From Burkholderia sp. SRS-W-2-2016 (lineage in GTDB: Bacteria; Pseudomonadota; Gammaproteobacteria; Burkholderiales; Burkholderiaceae), in the NCBI RefSeq assembly GCF_001931485.1, contig NZ_MSDV01000023.1, forward strand, positions 1-64,000: 64,000 nucleotides of DNA, in the 5' to 3' direction. Below are positions 1 through 8,789 of the stretch, piece by piece; the first letter of the stretch is position 1, and each line of letters starts with the position of its first letter. The notes beneath the pieces are model-generated. The model ran no database searches. It was not told the origin of the DNA and saw only the letters and a program-made list of their open reading frames with translations. Position numbers and translations under genes: made by a program.

Positions 1-108
1 ACCATAGCGAGTCGGTCCCACCCCTTCCCATCCCGAACAGGACCGTGAAACGACTCTACGCCGATGATAGTGCGGATCGCCCGTGTGAAAGTAGGTAATC
101 GTCAGGCT
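1..108 (+). rRNA. rrf: 5S ribosomal RNA, 5'-truncated by window edge
   Basis: The opening bases match the betaproteobacterial 5S rRNA, including the CCCATCCCGAACAG loop region and a 3' end (GTCAGGCT) that would pair with the missing 5' strand. Only about the first ten bases lie outside the window. This places the left edge at the end of an rRNA operon; the 16S and 23S genes are presumably further left. The 3' end is set from the expected terminal stem and may be off by one or two bases. Confidence 0.95.
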
Positions 109-123
109 TCTTATGCAGTACGT

Positions 124-167
124 CCAGAACCCCGGTGTCTCCGAAAGAGAACCGGGGTTCTGGCGTT
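124..167 (+). terminator. Hairpin after 5S rRNA
   Basis: A perfect 13-bp inverted repeat (124-136 with 151-163, CCAGAACCCCGGT and its complement) follows the 5S gene with a 14-nt loop. The T-run after it is short (GCGTTT), so it may be a processing or terminator hairpin that works with the second hairpin downstream. Confidence 0.7.
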
Positions 168-188
168 TACGCGCCTGTTTCAGCATAG

Positions 189-216
189 AACCTCACTCCG
201 GGGGTGAGGTTTTTTT
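189..216 (+). terminator. Intrinsic terminator of the rRNA operon
   Basis: AACCTCAC (189-196) pairs with GTGAGGTT (204-211), and a run of seven T residues (210-216) follows. This is a classic Rho-independent terminator and probably the main end of the rRNA transcript. From here to 433 I see no further gene or signal. Confidence 0.85.
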
Positions 217-433
217 GCGTTTGTGCGCTGACAAATGCCGCTGTGCGCGGAGCGTAAGCCGGTCGCGGCTCCTTTCGCCATTGCCTGCCAATCCGTAATA
301 CATCCGCGTAGCCGGTCAGTTCCAGATACGCGTGCCCGATCTCCGCGTTCGCACGGCTAATTCGCGCCGTGCCAGTTCAATCACTGGCGAACCTTCTTCA
401 AAAAATCCCCGCCAGCATGTCGTCCGGAATCTG

Positions 434-895
434 TTAAGCCTGCTTACGTGCCGGGACAGGGTCGGGCGAGCCGGCCATGAAGCGGTCGAGTCGTTCGCTC
501 GCTTCCGTGATCGCCCATAGCGGCGCGCGATGCAGTTGGCGGTCGTAGTTCGTCGCAATCGACGCGAACAGATCGAACCCTGCATCGTCCAGTTTCCACT
601 CGTCGTGGGTTCGACCGATGTCGAATACCGCCGATGCCGTGCGATCAGCGGCGCAAAGCTCTTCGCGGCTCATCGAGCCGAAACCTGCTTCTGCCAGGTG
701 CGCGGTCAATAGCATGATCTGCGTGAGCGTTTGCGCGTCGGTCTTGCTGCCGACGCCGCGGCGCAGTGCGTCGAGCGACAGATGGACCCGCAACGCGAGG
801 TCGTCGGCGACCTGGCGCGCGATCGGCAGCAGCATGGCTTTGGCATGTCGTGCGCGCGCTGCGCCGGAGTTGCGGAAGGAAATAGGTTGTGCCAT
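434..895 (-). CDS. Conserved hypothetical protein, 153 residues
   Basis: I do not recognise a characterised family. The start is the ATG at 895, the first residues being MAQPISFRNSG. The product is soluble, with no signal peptide or membrane segment, and looks mostly helical with alternating charged and leucine/alanine residues. A longer frame running to 1351 is unlikely, because its N-terminal part is low-complexity translation of 9-bp DNA repeats. It lies alone and convergent with the rRNA operon. The terminal residues (SPDPVPARKQA) look disordered. A housekeeping-type small protein of Burkholderiaceae is my best description; function unknown. Confidence 0.65.
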   Translation of the reverse strand: MAQPISFRNSGAARARHAKAMLLPIARQVADDLALRVHLSLDALRRGVGSKTDAQTLTQIMLLTAHLAEAGFGSMSREELCAADRTASAVFDIGRTHDEWKLDDAGFDLFASIATNYDRQLHRAPLWAITEASERLDRFMAGSPDPVPARKQA

Positions 896-1290
896 GGAAG
901 TCAATGGATTGCCTGAGCAAATGCAATAACGGCGCGTCCGGCAAAAGGTTGAGCCCTGATTGCAGTTAACTCGCATCGATCGACGAAAACGTTTGCTGGC
1001 AGTCAATTCCGCGTAGATCGGGCTCGTACGGAGGGGCACGGATGCTTCGGTATTCGGTACGTCGATCGCAACGCGTCGCGCATATCCGATGATGTCGCGG
1101 TACCAATCCTCCGGGCGCGTATGCGCCGCAGCCGACCACCCGCCCGCGCAAACCTCTCTATCATGACAAGTCGAACAGCATCGAACTGACGAAAGGCGGC
1201 CAGCAATCGCGGCCATTGCGGCCATTGCGACCATCGCGACCATCGCGACCATCGCGACGAGCCGCCATCCACGACAGGGAGCGTACTCGC
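896..1290. other. 395-bp intergenic region between divergent genes
   Basis: It holds the 5' leaders of the 434-895 gene (leftward) and the M81 peptidase gene (rightward). The only structured element I see is the 9-bp tandem repeat at 1209-1253. I see no RNA gene and no convincing -35/-10 pair. Confidence 0.5.
1209..1253. repeat. 9-bp tandem repeat, five units
   Basis: Two copies of GCGGCCATT are followed by three copies of GCGACCATC, with a partial sixth unit. The array lies 38 bp upstream of the M81 peptidase start and could vary in copy number by slippage. It also creates spurious Arg-Pro-Ser or Met-Ala-Ala repeats in open frames on both strands. Confidence 0.85.
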
Positions 1291-2781
1291 ATGAAGATCC
1301 TGATCGCGCGCATGAACCACGAGACCAACACGTTCTCGCCGGTCGAAACACCGCTTGCCGCGTTCGGCCGCAACGGCCCGAGCTACGGCCGCGACGCGTT
1401 CATCGACAACCATCGGATGCGGACCGCGATGGCCGCGTTTATCGATGCCGCCGAGCGCGCGCAGGCCGACATCGTCACGCCGATTTCCGCGTCGGCGAAT
1501 CCGAGCGGGCCGGTCGATGCCGCCGCGTACGATGCGATCTGCGACGCGATCGTCGCGGCGGCACCCGGTTGCGATGCGGTGCTGCTCGATCTGCATGGCG
1601 CGATGGTCGCCGAGAATTCGGCCGACGGCGAAGGCGATCTGCTCGCCCGCGTGCGCGCGGCGCTACCTCGTGCGCCGATCGCGGTCGCGCTCGATCTGCA
1701 CGGCAACGTCACGCAGAAGATGATCGACAACGCGGACGTGATCGTCAGTTTCAAGACCTATCCGCACGTCGACATGTACGAGACCGGCGCGCACGCGGCG
1801 CGGCTGCTGTTCGAGATGATCGAGGGCCGCGTGAAGCCGGTGCTCGCGTGGCGGCAACCACCGCTGCTCACCCACACGCTGCGCAGCGCGAGCGCCGACG
1901 GCGCGATGCAACGCGCAATCGAAGCCGCGCGCGCCGCCGAGGTCGACGGCATGCTCGCGGTGTCGGTGCTGGCCGGCTTCTCGCTCGCCGATATCGCGGC
2001 GCCGTGCATCAGCGTCGTCGTCGTGGGCGACGGTGGGCGCGCGCAGGCCGAAGCGGTCGCCGAGCGCATCGCGCGACAGATCTGGCGCGAGCGCGACGAG
2101 TTCGTCTATCGCAGCGAGCCGCTGGCCGAATCGATCGCACGGGCGGCGTCGCTCGCGCGCGGCGCCGACAAGCCGGTGCTGCTGCTCGATCATGGCGACA
2201 ACTGCATGTCGGGCGGCACCTGCGACACGATGGATCTGCTCGAGGAGGCGCTGAAGCAGGGGCTCGAAGGCATCGTCAGCGGTCCGTTGTGCGATCCGCA
2301 GGCGGTCGCGGCGCTGACCGCGGCGGGCGTCGGCAGCCAGGTCACGCTGACGATCGGCAACAAGCTCACGAGCGACGCGTTGCCATCGCGCGTGCCGCTC
2401 GCCGTGAGCGGCGTGGTGCGGGCGCTGACGGACGGCGAATACGTGATCAGCGGCCCGACCTATACCGGCCAGCGCGCATACATGGGCCGCGCCGCGGTGC
2501 TCGACACCGGCACGGTGAAGCTGGTCGTGACCGAGCGGACCAATGAGCCGTGGGATCTCGGCGTATTCGAAAGCGTCGGCATCGATCCGCGCCGCGCGCG
2601 TTTTTTGCTGCTCAAATCGCGGATGTATTGCCGGCCGGTGTTCATGCCGATCGCGGCCGCGCTGGTCGAATGCGATAGCCGCGGCGTGACGAGTTCCGAC
2701 TACGCACTATTCAACTTCACGCACATCGAGCGGCCTGTTTATCCGTTGGACCCACACACCGAATGGGCCGCGCCAAACTGA
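1291..2781 (+). CDS. M81 family metallopeptidase (MlrC-like)
   Basis: The 496-residue product fits the M81/MlrC family: an N-terminal DUF1485 domain followed by the MlrC C-terminal domain, of normal family length. MlrC of sphingomonads cleaves linearised microcystin peptides, but most homologues have unknown substrates. Visible landmarks are the opening MKILIARMNHETNTFSP, a DLHGAMV segment, the LDLHGN motif and a following YPHVD, which in the family supply Asp/His zinc ligands. The start is the ATG at 1291 with a GACAGGGAG-type ribosome site; the frame stays open further upstream only through the repeat array. No signal peptide is present, so it is cytoplasmic. It appears monocistronic, ending before tRNA-Val. 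Confidence 0.85.
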   Translation: MKILIARMNHETNTFSPVETPLAAFGRNGPSYGRDAFIDNHRMRTAMAAFIDAAERAQADIVTPISASANPSGPVDAAAYDAICDAIVAAAPGCDAVLLDLHGAMVAENSADGEGDLLARVRAALPRAPIAVALDLHGNVTQKMIDNADVIVSFKTYPHVDMYETGAHAARLLFEMIEGRVKPVLAWRQPPLLTHTLRSASADGAMQRAIEAARAAEVDGMLAVSVLAGFSLADIAAPCISVVVVGDGGRAQAEAVAERIARQIWRERDEFVYRSEPLAESIARAASLARGADKPVLLLDHGDNCMSGGTCDTMDLLEEALKQGLEGIVSGPLCDPQAVAALTAAGVGSQVTLTIGNKLTSDALPSRVPLAVSGVVRALTDGEYVISGPTYTGQRAYMGRAAVLDTGTVKLVVTERTNEPWDLGVFESVGIDPRRARFLLLKSRMYCRPVFMPIAAALVECDSRGVTSSDYALFNFTHIERPVYPLDPHTEWAAPN

Positions 2782-2829
2782 TTGCACGAGGGTAATTGCA
2801 CGTGTGTCGAGATAATTCGCGCGAAGGGC

Positions 2830-2858
2830 TTGTGCCGCGCGCGACGAGTCTCTATAAT
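2830..2858 (+). promoter_or_regulatory. Sigma-70 promoter for tRNA-Val
   Basis: TTGTGC (2830-2835) and a perfect TATAAT (2853-2858) are separated by 17 bp and end 14 bp before the mature tRNA. A GC-rich stretch follows the -10 box, as expected for a stable-RNA promoter. This is the clearest promoter in the window. Confidence 0.75.
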
Positions 2859-2871
2859 TCGCGCTCTCTAA

Positions 2872-2948
2872 AGGCTCGTAGCTCAGTTGGTTAGAGCACC
2901 ACCTTGACATGGTGGGGGTCGTTGGTTCGAATCCAATCGAGCCTACCA
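2872..2948 (+). tRNA. tRNA-Val (anticodon GAC)
   Basis: A full cloverleaf folds: acceptor AGGCTCG with CGAGCCT, a D arm starting GCTC, anticodon stem CCACC/GGTGG around TTGACAT with GAC as anticodon, and a T loop TTCGAAT. The CCA end is encoded (2946-2948). Length is 77 nt. Confidence 0.97.
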
Positions 2949-2960
2949 ACGCATCTGTGA

Positions 2961-2992
2961 CGTAGAAGAAAGCGGTTCCGCTTTCTTCTACG
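2961..2992 (+). terminator. Hairpin after tRNA-Val
   Basis: A perfect 15-bp inverted repeat (2961-2975 with 2978-2992) starts 12 nt after the tRNA CCA end. There is no strong T-run, so it may end or process the tRNA transcript. Confidence 0.6.
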
Positions 2993-3208
2993 CTCCAGTC
3001 AAACGCAGTAGTCCTGGCAGTTCTTCATTTCGCAGTACATCCCCCCGTTTTCGTAGTCAGCTCGACGCTCGCATGCATTCGCGCGTTCGCGGTATCGCAT
3101 TGTCGTTCGCGAAGGCGCGGTACAGTTAGGCCTTCCGGTTTCGCCATCGACCCGGCTGCCGCGCGTATCGCCACGCGAGCGCGGCAGCATCCAACGGAGC
3201 TGACGCAA

Positions 3209-4927
3209 ATGAAGAAGCTCATCAACGATGTGTCCACCGTGGTCCCCGACATGCTCGACGGCCTCGTGGCGCTCAATCCCCAACTCTCGCTGTTGCAGGG
3301 CGGCTCGATCGTCGTGCGCGCGGATGCCGAGACCGCGGCCGCGCGCGGCGAGGTCGCGTTGATCTCGGGCGGCGGCTCGGGCCACGAGCCCGCGCACGGC
3401 GGCTACGTCGGTCGCGGCATGCTGAGCGCGGCGGTGGCCGGCGAGGTGTTCACGTCGCCATCCACCGATGCTGTGCTCGACGCGATCCGCGCGGTCGCCG
3501 GTCCGGCGGGCGTGCTGCTGATCGTCAAGAACTACACCGGCGACCGCTTCAACTTCGGCCTCGCGGCGGAGCTCGCGCGCGCCGAGGGCATTGCGGTCGA
3601 GATGGTGATCGTCGCCGACGACGTCGCGCTGGCCGCGAGCGGCGATCACGCGGGTCGTCGCGGTCTCGCGGGCACGGTGCTGGTTCACAAGATCGCGGGC
3701 GCGGCGGCCGCGCGCGGGCTGCCGTTGAGCGAAGTCGCAAAGCTCGCACGCGACGCCGCCGCGGCGCTCGGCACGATGGGCGTCGCGCTGACGCCGTGCA
3801 CGGTGCCGGCCGCGGGCAAGCCGGGCTTCGAACTGGCCGATGGCGAAATCGAATGGGGGCTCGGCATTCATGGCGAGGCGGGTGTCGCGCGCGGCGCGCT
3901 GGAGCCGGCCGATGCGATCGCCGGCAAGCTGCTCGCGAAGATCGTCGGCGACCTCGCGTTGCAGGCGGGCGAGCGCGTGGTGCTGCTCGTGAACAACCTG
4001 GGCGGCACGCCATCGAGCGAACTGGGCATCGTCGCCGGGGCCGCGCTGCGCGAGCTCGACAAACTCGGCATCGTGGTCGAGCGCGCGTGGGCCGGCACGT
4101 TTCTGAGCGCGCTGGAAATGGCCGGCGTGTCGCTGACGTTGTTGCGTGTCGATGACGAGCGGCTCGCATTGCTCGATGCCCCCGCGCACACCAGCGCGTG
4201 GCCCGCGCTGAGCGGCCGGGTCGCGCGGGTGTCGGTGCGCGCCGCGCCCGCGCCCGCGCCTGCGCCTGCGCCGCCGCATGCGAGCGGCGCGACGCTCGCG
4301 CGCGAAGCCACGCTGCGTCGCGCGATCGACGCGGTGTGCGCGTGTCTGCTGCAAGCGGAGCCGACGCTGACCGAGATGGATCAGCGCGTCGGCGACGGCG
4401 ATCTCGGCATCAGCCTCGCGCGCGGCGCCCGCGCGGTGCAACAGGAACTCGACACGTATGCGGCCGAGACGATGCCGGGCGCGGTGTTGCGTAGCGTGTC
4501 CGCGACGCTGCGGCGGGTCGTCGGCGGCACCTCCGGCCCGTTGTACGCGGTGCTGTTGCTGCGCGCAGCGGCCGCGCTCGAACAGTCGGGCGGGACCACG
4601 GCGCGGCAATGGGCACAGGCGTTCAACGCCGGGGTCGACGCGTTGATGGAATTGGGTGGCGCGAAGCCGGGCGATCGCACGATGGTCGATGCGCTGAAGC
4701 CGGCCGCCGAGGCATTGGAAACCGCGCTCGCCAACGGCGCGACCACGAATGCCGCGCTGACGGCCGCGGTCGATGCGGCGACCGATGGTGCGTCACGCAC
4801 CGCGTCGATGCATCCGCGCCGCGGGCGTTCGAGTTATGTGGGCGACCGTGCGCTCGGTCACGCGGACCCCGGCGCGCATGCGGTAGCGTTGTGGCTCGCG
4901 GCGCTTCGCGAGTCGCTGGCCCATTAG
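3209..4927 (+). CDS. Dihydroxyacetone kinase, fused DhaK-DhaL, ATP-dependent type
   Basis: This 572-residue enzyme phosphorylates dihydroxyacetone to DHAP in the cytoplasm. The N-terminal DhaK domain (about 1-330) carries the GGGSGHEP motif at 54-61 and GIHGE with His221, the residue expected to bind substrate covalently. A Pro/Ala linker (about 350-365) joins the DhaL domain, whose MDQRVGDGDLG segment supplies the Asp cluster that binds Mg-ATP. The fusion is the organisation of single-chain ATP-dependent DAK, not the split PTS-dependent DhaKLM. The ATG at 3209 has a GGAG site upstream. It stands alone, followed by a tandem repeat and a hairpin. It may serve glycerol or formaldehyde-derived triose use, though no dehydrogenase gene is adjacent. 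Confidence 0.92.
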   Translation: MKKLINDVSTVVPDMLDGLVALNPQLSLLQGGSIVVRADAETAAARGEVALISGGGSGHEPAHGGYVGRGMLSAAVAGEVFTSPSTDAVLDAIRAVAGPAGVLLIVKNYTGDRFNFGLAAELARAEGIAVEMVIVADDVALAASGDHAGRRGLAGTVLVHKIAGAAAARGLPLSEVAKLARDAAAALGTMGVALTPCTVPAAGKPGFELADGEIEWGLGIHGEAGVARGALEPADAIAGKLLAKIVGDLALQAGERVVLLVNNLGGTPSSELGIVAGAALRELDKLGIVVERAWAGTFLSALEMAGVSLTLLRVDDERLALLDAPAHTSAWPALSGRVARVSVRAAPAPAPAPAPPHASGATLAREATLRRAIDAVCACLLQAEPTLTEMDQRVGDGDLGISLARGARAVQQELDTYAAETMPGAVLRSVSATLRRVVGGTSGPLYAVLLLRAAAALEQSGGTTARQWAQAFNAGVDALMELGGAKPGDRTMVDALKPAAEALETALANGATTNAALTAAVDAATDGASRTASMHPRRGRSSYVGDRALGHADPGAHAVALWLAALRESLAH

Positions 4928-4989
4928 CCACACAAGCCACACAAGCCGCACAAACAAAAGCCGCACAAACAAAAGCCACACAAACAAAA
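4927..4989. repeat. Tandem repeat after dihydroxyacetone kinase
   Basis: Starting at the stop codon there are two 9-bp units (GCCACACAA) and then three 15-bp units (GCCGCACAAACAAAA, the last with one change). The pattern suggests stepwise expansion of one ancestral unit. Confidence 0.85.
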
Positions 4990-5020
4990 GCGGCTAACAA
5001 CGCCCCCCGCTGTTAGCCGC
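4990..5020. terminator. Hairpin between convergent genes
   Basis: GCGGCTAACA (4990-4999) pairs perfectly with TGTTAGCCGC (5011-5020). It lies between the converging kinase and YciI genes and could terminate both, although neither side has a T-run. Confidence 0.5.
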
Positions 5021-5054
5021 ACACACCACACGAAACAAAGCCCTTCGCATCCCG

Positions 5055-5351
5055 CTACAAGTAGCACTCCCGATCGAAATAAGCCTTGCGCCAGCGCGTA
5101 ATCGTCACGCGCTCGAACAGGCCGACCGCTGAAAACGGATCGGCCGCGATAAAGCGCTCGGCCTCCTCGCGCGTTTCGACATCGATCACATACATGCCGC
5201 CGCCCGCGCCGCTGCCGTCGTCGTTCAGCTTCGCGCCGCAGGCGAGCAGCAGTGCTTTGTGCTGTTCGAGAAACGCCAGATGCGCATCGCGCTCGCGAAT
5301 CCGTACGTCGGCGTGACCGGGTTTGTCGAATGTCTCGATGATGTAGGGCAT
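5055..5351 (-). CDS. YciI family protein
   Basis: A 98-residue single-domain protein of the YciI/YCII family, a dimeric alpha-beta barrel (ferredoxin-like) fold. Family signs are the N-terminal MPYIIETFDKPG, the conserved His in the first helix region (RDAHLAFLEQH) and the FIAADPF segment with its conserved Asp. The biochemical role of most YciI proteins is unknown; some act as small hydrolases or ring-cleaving enzymes. It is the last gene of the minus-strand operon with the transporter (43 bp gap), which suggests it handles a related metabolite. Confidence 0.85.
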   Translation of the reverse strand: MPYIIETFDKPGHADVRIRERDAHLAFLEQHKALLLACGAKLNDDGSGAGGGMYVIDVETREEAERFIAADPFSAVGLFERVTITRWRKAYFDRECYL

Positions 5352-5394
5352 CAGTTCTCCAGTTGAGTGGGCGAGCGTGTCGAGCTCGAACGCA

Positions 5395-6732
5395 TTAGCG
5401 CCACAACAGAATGGCCGCCGTGTACACGATGCCGATCCAGAACATCATGATGACCGTATAGCCCATGATGTCCTTCAGTTTCAGCTTCGACAGCGCGAGC
5501 GCCGGCAGAATCCAGAACGGCTGCACCAGATCGTTCCACGCGTTGCCGAGCATCACGGCGGTCGCGGTGTGGCCGACCGACGCGCCGAGCGACTGCGCGG
5601 CCTCGATCATGAACGGCCCCTGGATCACCCAGTGACCGCCGCCCGACGGCGCGAAAAAGTTGATGAAGAACGAGCTGACGAGACCCCAGAACGGCAGCGT
5701 CGCGGGCGTCGCGATCTTCACGAACCAGTGCGAGAACGTATTGACGAGACCCGACGACGCCATGATCGCCATGATCCCCGCGTAGAACGGGTACTGCAGA
5801 ATGATGCCGCTGATCGTGCGGATGCCTTCGTTCAGCTTCTCGACGTAGCGAATCGGCGTGCCGAGCAGAATGATGCCGAGAAACAGAATGATGAAGTTGA
5901 TCAGGTTCAGGTCCATCGAGCCGCCGCCGTGGAAATACAGCACGACATACACGATGCCGGCCGCGCCGATCAGATAGCTGAGCAGACGGCTGTTGTTCAG
6001 GCGATGCGCGAGCGTGCCGCGTTCGTCGTGATCGGCCGCGGACGTTGCAGGCGTGGCCGCTTGCGGCGTGTCGTACAGCGCGCGGTCGATTTCCTTGACC
6101 GGCTGGCCCGGCTTCGGATGCAGCCACGCATTGAGCAGCGGCAGCGTGACGATCACCACCAGACTCGTGATCAGCATCGTCGGCGAAAAGATCGTTTCGG
6201 CGAGCGGGATCACGCCCATCTGCGCTTCCATCGGATGACCCTTGGTCGAGATCAGCACCGGAATACTCGCCGACAGCCCGAGCCCATACATCGTGAAACC
6301 GCTATACGCGGCCGCGATGATCAGCGGGTAATGCACGCCCTTGATGCTCATCGCGAGCTTGCGCGCGACGATGCCGCCGATCACGAGCCCGAAGCCCCAG
6401 TTCAGATAGCTGCCGATCCCGCCGACCAGCGTCGCGACGATCACCGCCATGCGCGGATCGTGCACCCGCGCGACCAGCCGGTCGAGGCAGCGTTCGGTCA
6501 GCGGCGCGGTCGCGAGCACGTAGCCCATCGCGAGAATCACCGCCATCTGCGTGGTGAACGCGAGCAGCGCCCAGAAGCCTTTACCCCAGCTCAGCGTGAG
6601 CGCGGTGAGTGCCTGTCCCTGCACGAGTACCGCGAGGATCATCGTGAGTAGCGTGAGGCCGATCGCGAAGACGAATGGATCGGGCAAATACCGGCGCATC
6701 AGCTCGGTAAAGAAAGCGGTGATTTTCTGCAT
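5395..6732 (-). CDS. Short-chain fatty acid transporter, AtoE/TIGR00366 family
   Basis: A 445-residue inner-membrane protein with about ten or more hydrophobic segments, matching the AtoE-like short-chain fatty acid carrier family over its full length. The start MQKITAFFTELMRRYLPDPFVFAIGLT is typical, as is the C-terminal FFAPSGGGHWVIQGPF block. AtoE in E. coli imports acetoacetate and butyrate; here the substrate is not known. A short polar loop (about 225-250) splits the two halves. The neighbouring cyclase-family enzyme and IclR regulator imply import of a small organic acid that the operon then metabolises. The ATG at 6732 has an AGGGACAG ribosome site. Confidence 0.88.
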   Translation of the reverse strand: MQKITAFFTELMRRYLPDPFVFAIGLTLLTMILAVLVQGQALTALTLSWGKGFWALLAFTTQMAVILAMGYVLATAPLTERCLDRLVARVHDPRMAVIVATLVGGIGSYLNWGFGLVIGGIVARKLAMSIKGVHYPLIIAAAYSGFTMYGLGLSASIPVLISTKGHPMEAQMGVIPLAETIFSPTMLITSLVVIVTLPLLNAWLHPKPGQPVKEIDRALYDTPQAATPATSAADHDERGTLAHRLNNSRLLSYLIGAAGIVYVVLYFHGGGSMDLNLINFIILFLGIILLGTPIRYVEKLNEGIRTISGIILQYPFYAGIMAIMASSGLVNTFSHWFVKIATPATLPFWGLVSSFFINFFAPSGGGHWVIQGPFMIEAAQSLGASVGHTATAVMLGNAWNDLVQPFWILPALALSKLKLKDIMGYTVIMMFWIGIVYTAAILLWR

Positions 6733-6793
6733 GAGACTGTCCCTGACTTTGGTTCTTGTTGTGACTTCGTGTTGTTGCTGGCTTCGTGATTCG

Positions 6794-7849
6794 TTACACC
6801 GTCGCGATCGGCGTGACCGGCGAGCCCATCGCGCCCGGCAGCCGCAGCGGCGGCGCCGTCAGCATGAAGCGCGAGCGGCCGTTGGCGCGCAGCCACGTCG
6901 CCAGTTCGCGCAGATACCAGAGTTCGCCGAGCGGCAAACCGAGTTTGAACAGACAGTGGTGATGCAACGGCAGCAGCGGATGCTCGCCGGCTTCGACGGG
7001 CGGGCGCGCCGGATAGCGTTCGACCGCGTAGTTGTCGGCGGCGAGCGCGGCGATGCCCGAATCGGTGAGCCATTGCAGCAGCCGCTGGTCGCGGCCGTCG
7101 AGCGCGCTGCAATGGCTGTTCAGCACCGCTTCGTCGGGCTCGCGGTTCATCGACAGCAGCAGTTCCGCGAAGCCGGTGCGCAGCACCAGCATGTCGCCGG
7201 GTTCGATTTCCACGCGATCGGCGTCGAGCGCGAACATCAGATCGTCGTAGCCGAGCGTGCGATACGCGTTGCCGTAGTGCGCGACCAGATCGAGCAGCAC
7301 GCCGCGGCCCTGCATGCCCTTCACCGCGAGGTTTTCGATGCCGAGCACGTCCGCATGGCTGTGCTCGCCGCAGCCGCACGCGTACGGTGCGTAGCCGTCG
7401 TCGGCGCGATATTCGACCGGTCCGACGATGTCTTTCTGCGCGCGATAACCGTTGTAGTAGACGCTTTCGGGCACACCGTCGCCGTCCGCGTCGAAGCGCG
7501 CACCGACGTGCGCGAGCGAATCCCATTGGGTCGAGTATTGCAGGCTCAGCAGCACCTGATCGTCGCTGACGATGTCGGTCGCGCCGGCCTCGGTGCGCGC
7601 GAACGGGAAATTCACGTAGGGCAGGCCGTCCTTGACGGTCGGCCGCAGCACCGGCGGATGACGCCGCGGATTCAGCTTGTTTTCGCCGGGCACGTCGAGC
7701 GGTAGCGAAAGACAGAAGCTCAGGCCCGCGCGAATCTCGCGCGCGCCCTTTAGCACCTGGTCGGTGCCGAGCAGGTTCGGCCGGCCGAGCTGGTCGTCGG
7801 CGCCGAATTCGCCCCAGTTCGATCCTTCAGGTCTATTTTTCCAGCGCAT
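6794..7849 (-). CDS. Cyclase family protein (kynurenine-formamidase-like hydrolase)
   Basis: A 351-residue protein of the cyclase/KynB-like superfamily, metal-dependent hydrolases acting on amides, lactones or cyclic compounds. The motif region reads TQWDSLAHVG, the long-form variant of the HxGTHxDxPxH signature, and a later HCSAL/HHHCLF region adds histidines. It is longer than KynB (about 210), as in the subgroup annotated simply as cyclase. The ATG at 7849 is chosen because AAGGA lies 7 nt upstream; a TTG at 7867 would overlap this site. It sits between the IclR regulator and the transporter in one operon, so it probably opens or hydrolyses the imported compound. True substrate unknown. 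Confidence 0.83.
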   Translation of the reverse strand: MRWKNRPEGSNWGEFGADDQLGRPNLLGTDQVLKGAREIRAGLSFCLSLPLDVPGENKLNPRRHPPVLRPTVKDGLPYVNFPFARTEAGATDIVSDDQVLLSLQYSTQWDSLAHVGARFDADGDGVPESVYYNGYRAQKDIVGPVEYRADDGYAPYACGCGEHSHADVLGIENLAVKGMQGRGVLLDLVAHYGNAYRTLGYDDLMFALDADRVEIEPGDMLVLRTGFAELLLSMNREPDEAVLNSHCSALDGRDQRLLQWLTDSGIAALAADNYAVERYPARPPVEAGEHPLLPLHHHCLFKLGLPLGELWYLRELATWLRANGRSRFMLTAPPLRLPGAMGSPVTPIATV

Positions 7850-7921
7850 CGCAACGTCCTTTGGCAAAGAGGGTTGGGGTGCGCCGATCGTTCGGATCCC
7901 TATTGAACGAACAGCGCGCCT

Positions 7922-8665
7922 TCACGCAAGCAGGGTCGGCGGAATCTGTCCGTAAATTTCGAGCAGCGCGGCACCCGCACCCGGCTCGTTTTGCAGCAGC
8001 CGCGCTTTCGGGCCGCCGATCACGAGCGCGAACGCCTCGCCATGAATCAGGAAGCCGCGCGCGAGCGCCGCGACGTCCTCGACGCTTTGCCCGGTCGATC
8101 GATGCCAGCCGTTTTGCAGCCCTTCCTCGATCTCGGCTTCGAGCGTGGCGCGCTCGATCACCGAACCGTCGGCCGACGCGCTCAGCGGCTCGCAGCTATC
8201 GAGCAGCGCGCGCCGCGCGGCGGCCGGCAGCGCGCCGAGCAGCGCCTTGCCCGCGGCGCTCGCATGCACCGGCATGAAGCCGCCGGGTTCGTCGCTATAG
8301 CGGATTTTCTGGCGCGATTCGAGCACTTCGAGATAGACCACCCGGTTGCCGGCGAGCGTCGCGAGCGCGGCGGTCTCGCCGGTCGCGTCGCGCAGCGCGC
8401 TGAGCAGCGGCTGGAACAGCAGCGTGAGCGGGTCTTCGCCGCAGATGTCGCGCGCGACGTGCAGCAGCCGCTGGGTCGGGTAGTAGCCGGCCTTCACGCC
8501 CGGCGCGTACAGATAGCCTTTCGCGACCATCGTCTGCAAAAGGGCGTGGCAACTCGACAGCGGAATGCCGGTGCGACGGGCGATTTCGCTGTAGATCATC
8601 GGTTGCCGCAGTTCGGCAAACAGGTTTATCACGTCGAAGACGCGTGCCGCGGTTTTCACATCCAT
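7922..8665 (-). CDS. IclR family transcriptional regulator
   Basis: A 247-residue regulator with an N-terminal winged helix (about 1-70; IPLSSCHALLQTMVAKGYL as recognition region) and a C-terminal IclR effector-binding domain with the family SAAGKALL segment. The start MDVKTAARVF at 8665 is preferred over an upstream frame extension to 8725, because a palindrome at 8671-8692 lies just before it and is a plausible operator. It leads the operon with the cyclase (72 bp gap) and transporter, which it likely controls together with itself. The effector is probably the transported acid or its product. Confidence 0.87.
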   Translation of the reverse strand: MDVKTAARVFDVINLFAELRQPMIYSEIARRTGIPLSSCHALLQTMVAKGYLYAPGVKAGYYPTQRLLHVARDICGEDPLTLLFQPLLSALRDATGETAALATLAGNRVVYLEVLESRQKIRYSDEPGGFMPVHASAAGKALLGALPAAARRALLDSCEPLSASADGSVIERATLEAEIEEGLQNGWHRSTGQSVEDVAALARGFLIHGEAFALVIGGPKARLLQNEPGAGAALLEIYGQIPPTLLA

Positions 8666-8670
8666 GAGAG

Positions 8671-8692
8671 CATTATCGACAGGCTGATAATG
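8671..8692. promoter_or_regulatory. Candidate IclR operator palindrome
   Basis: CATTATC and GATAATG form a perfect 7-bp inverted repeat with an 8-bp spacer, only 6 bp upstream of the iclR-type start. Placement and symmetry fit an autoregulatory site; the sequence alone does not prove binding. Confidence 0.5.
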
Positions 8693-8789
8693 CGGTGACA
8701 ATAGCTGGCGACGCGGGGTATACACCTAAGTTCGCCGAAGGCAGGTGTCACGAACGAGCGAGGAAGACGCGACTACGCAAGCCGCGATG

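Noticed and set aside
1209..1253. CRISPR-like array
   Set aside because: Units are only 9 bp with no spacers; it is a simple tandem repeat. No other CRISPR candidate was seen.
2999..4609. 536-codon minus-strand open frame over dihydroxyacetone kinase
   Set aside because: Antisense to a complete DhaK-DhaL gene; low-complexity Arg/Ala/Gln composition.
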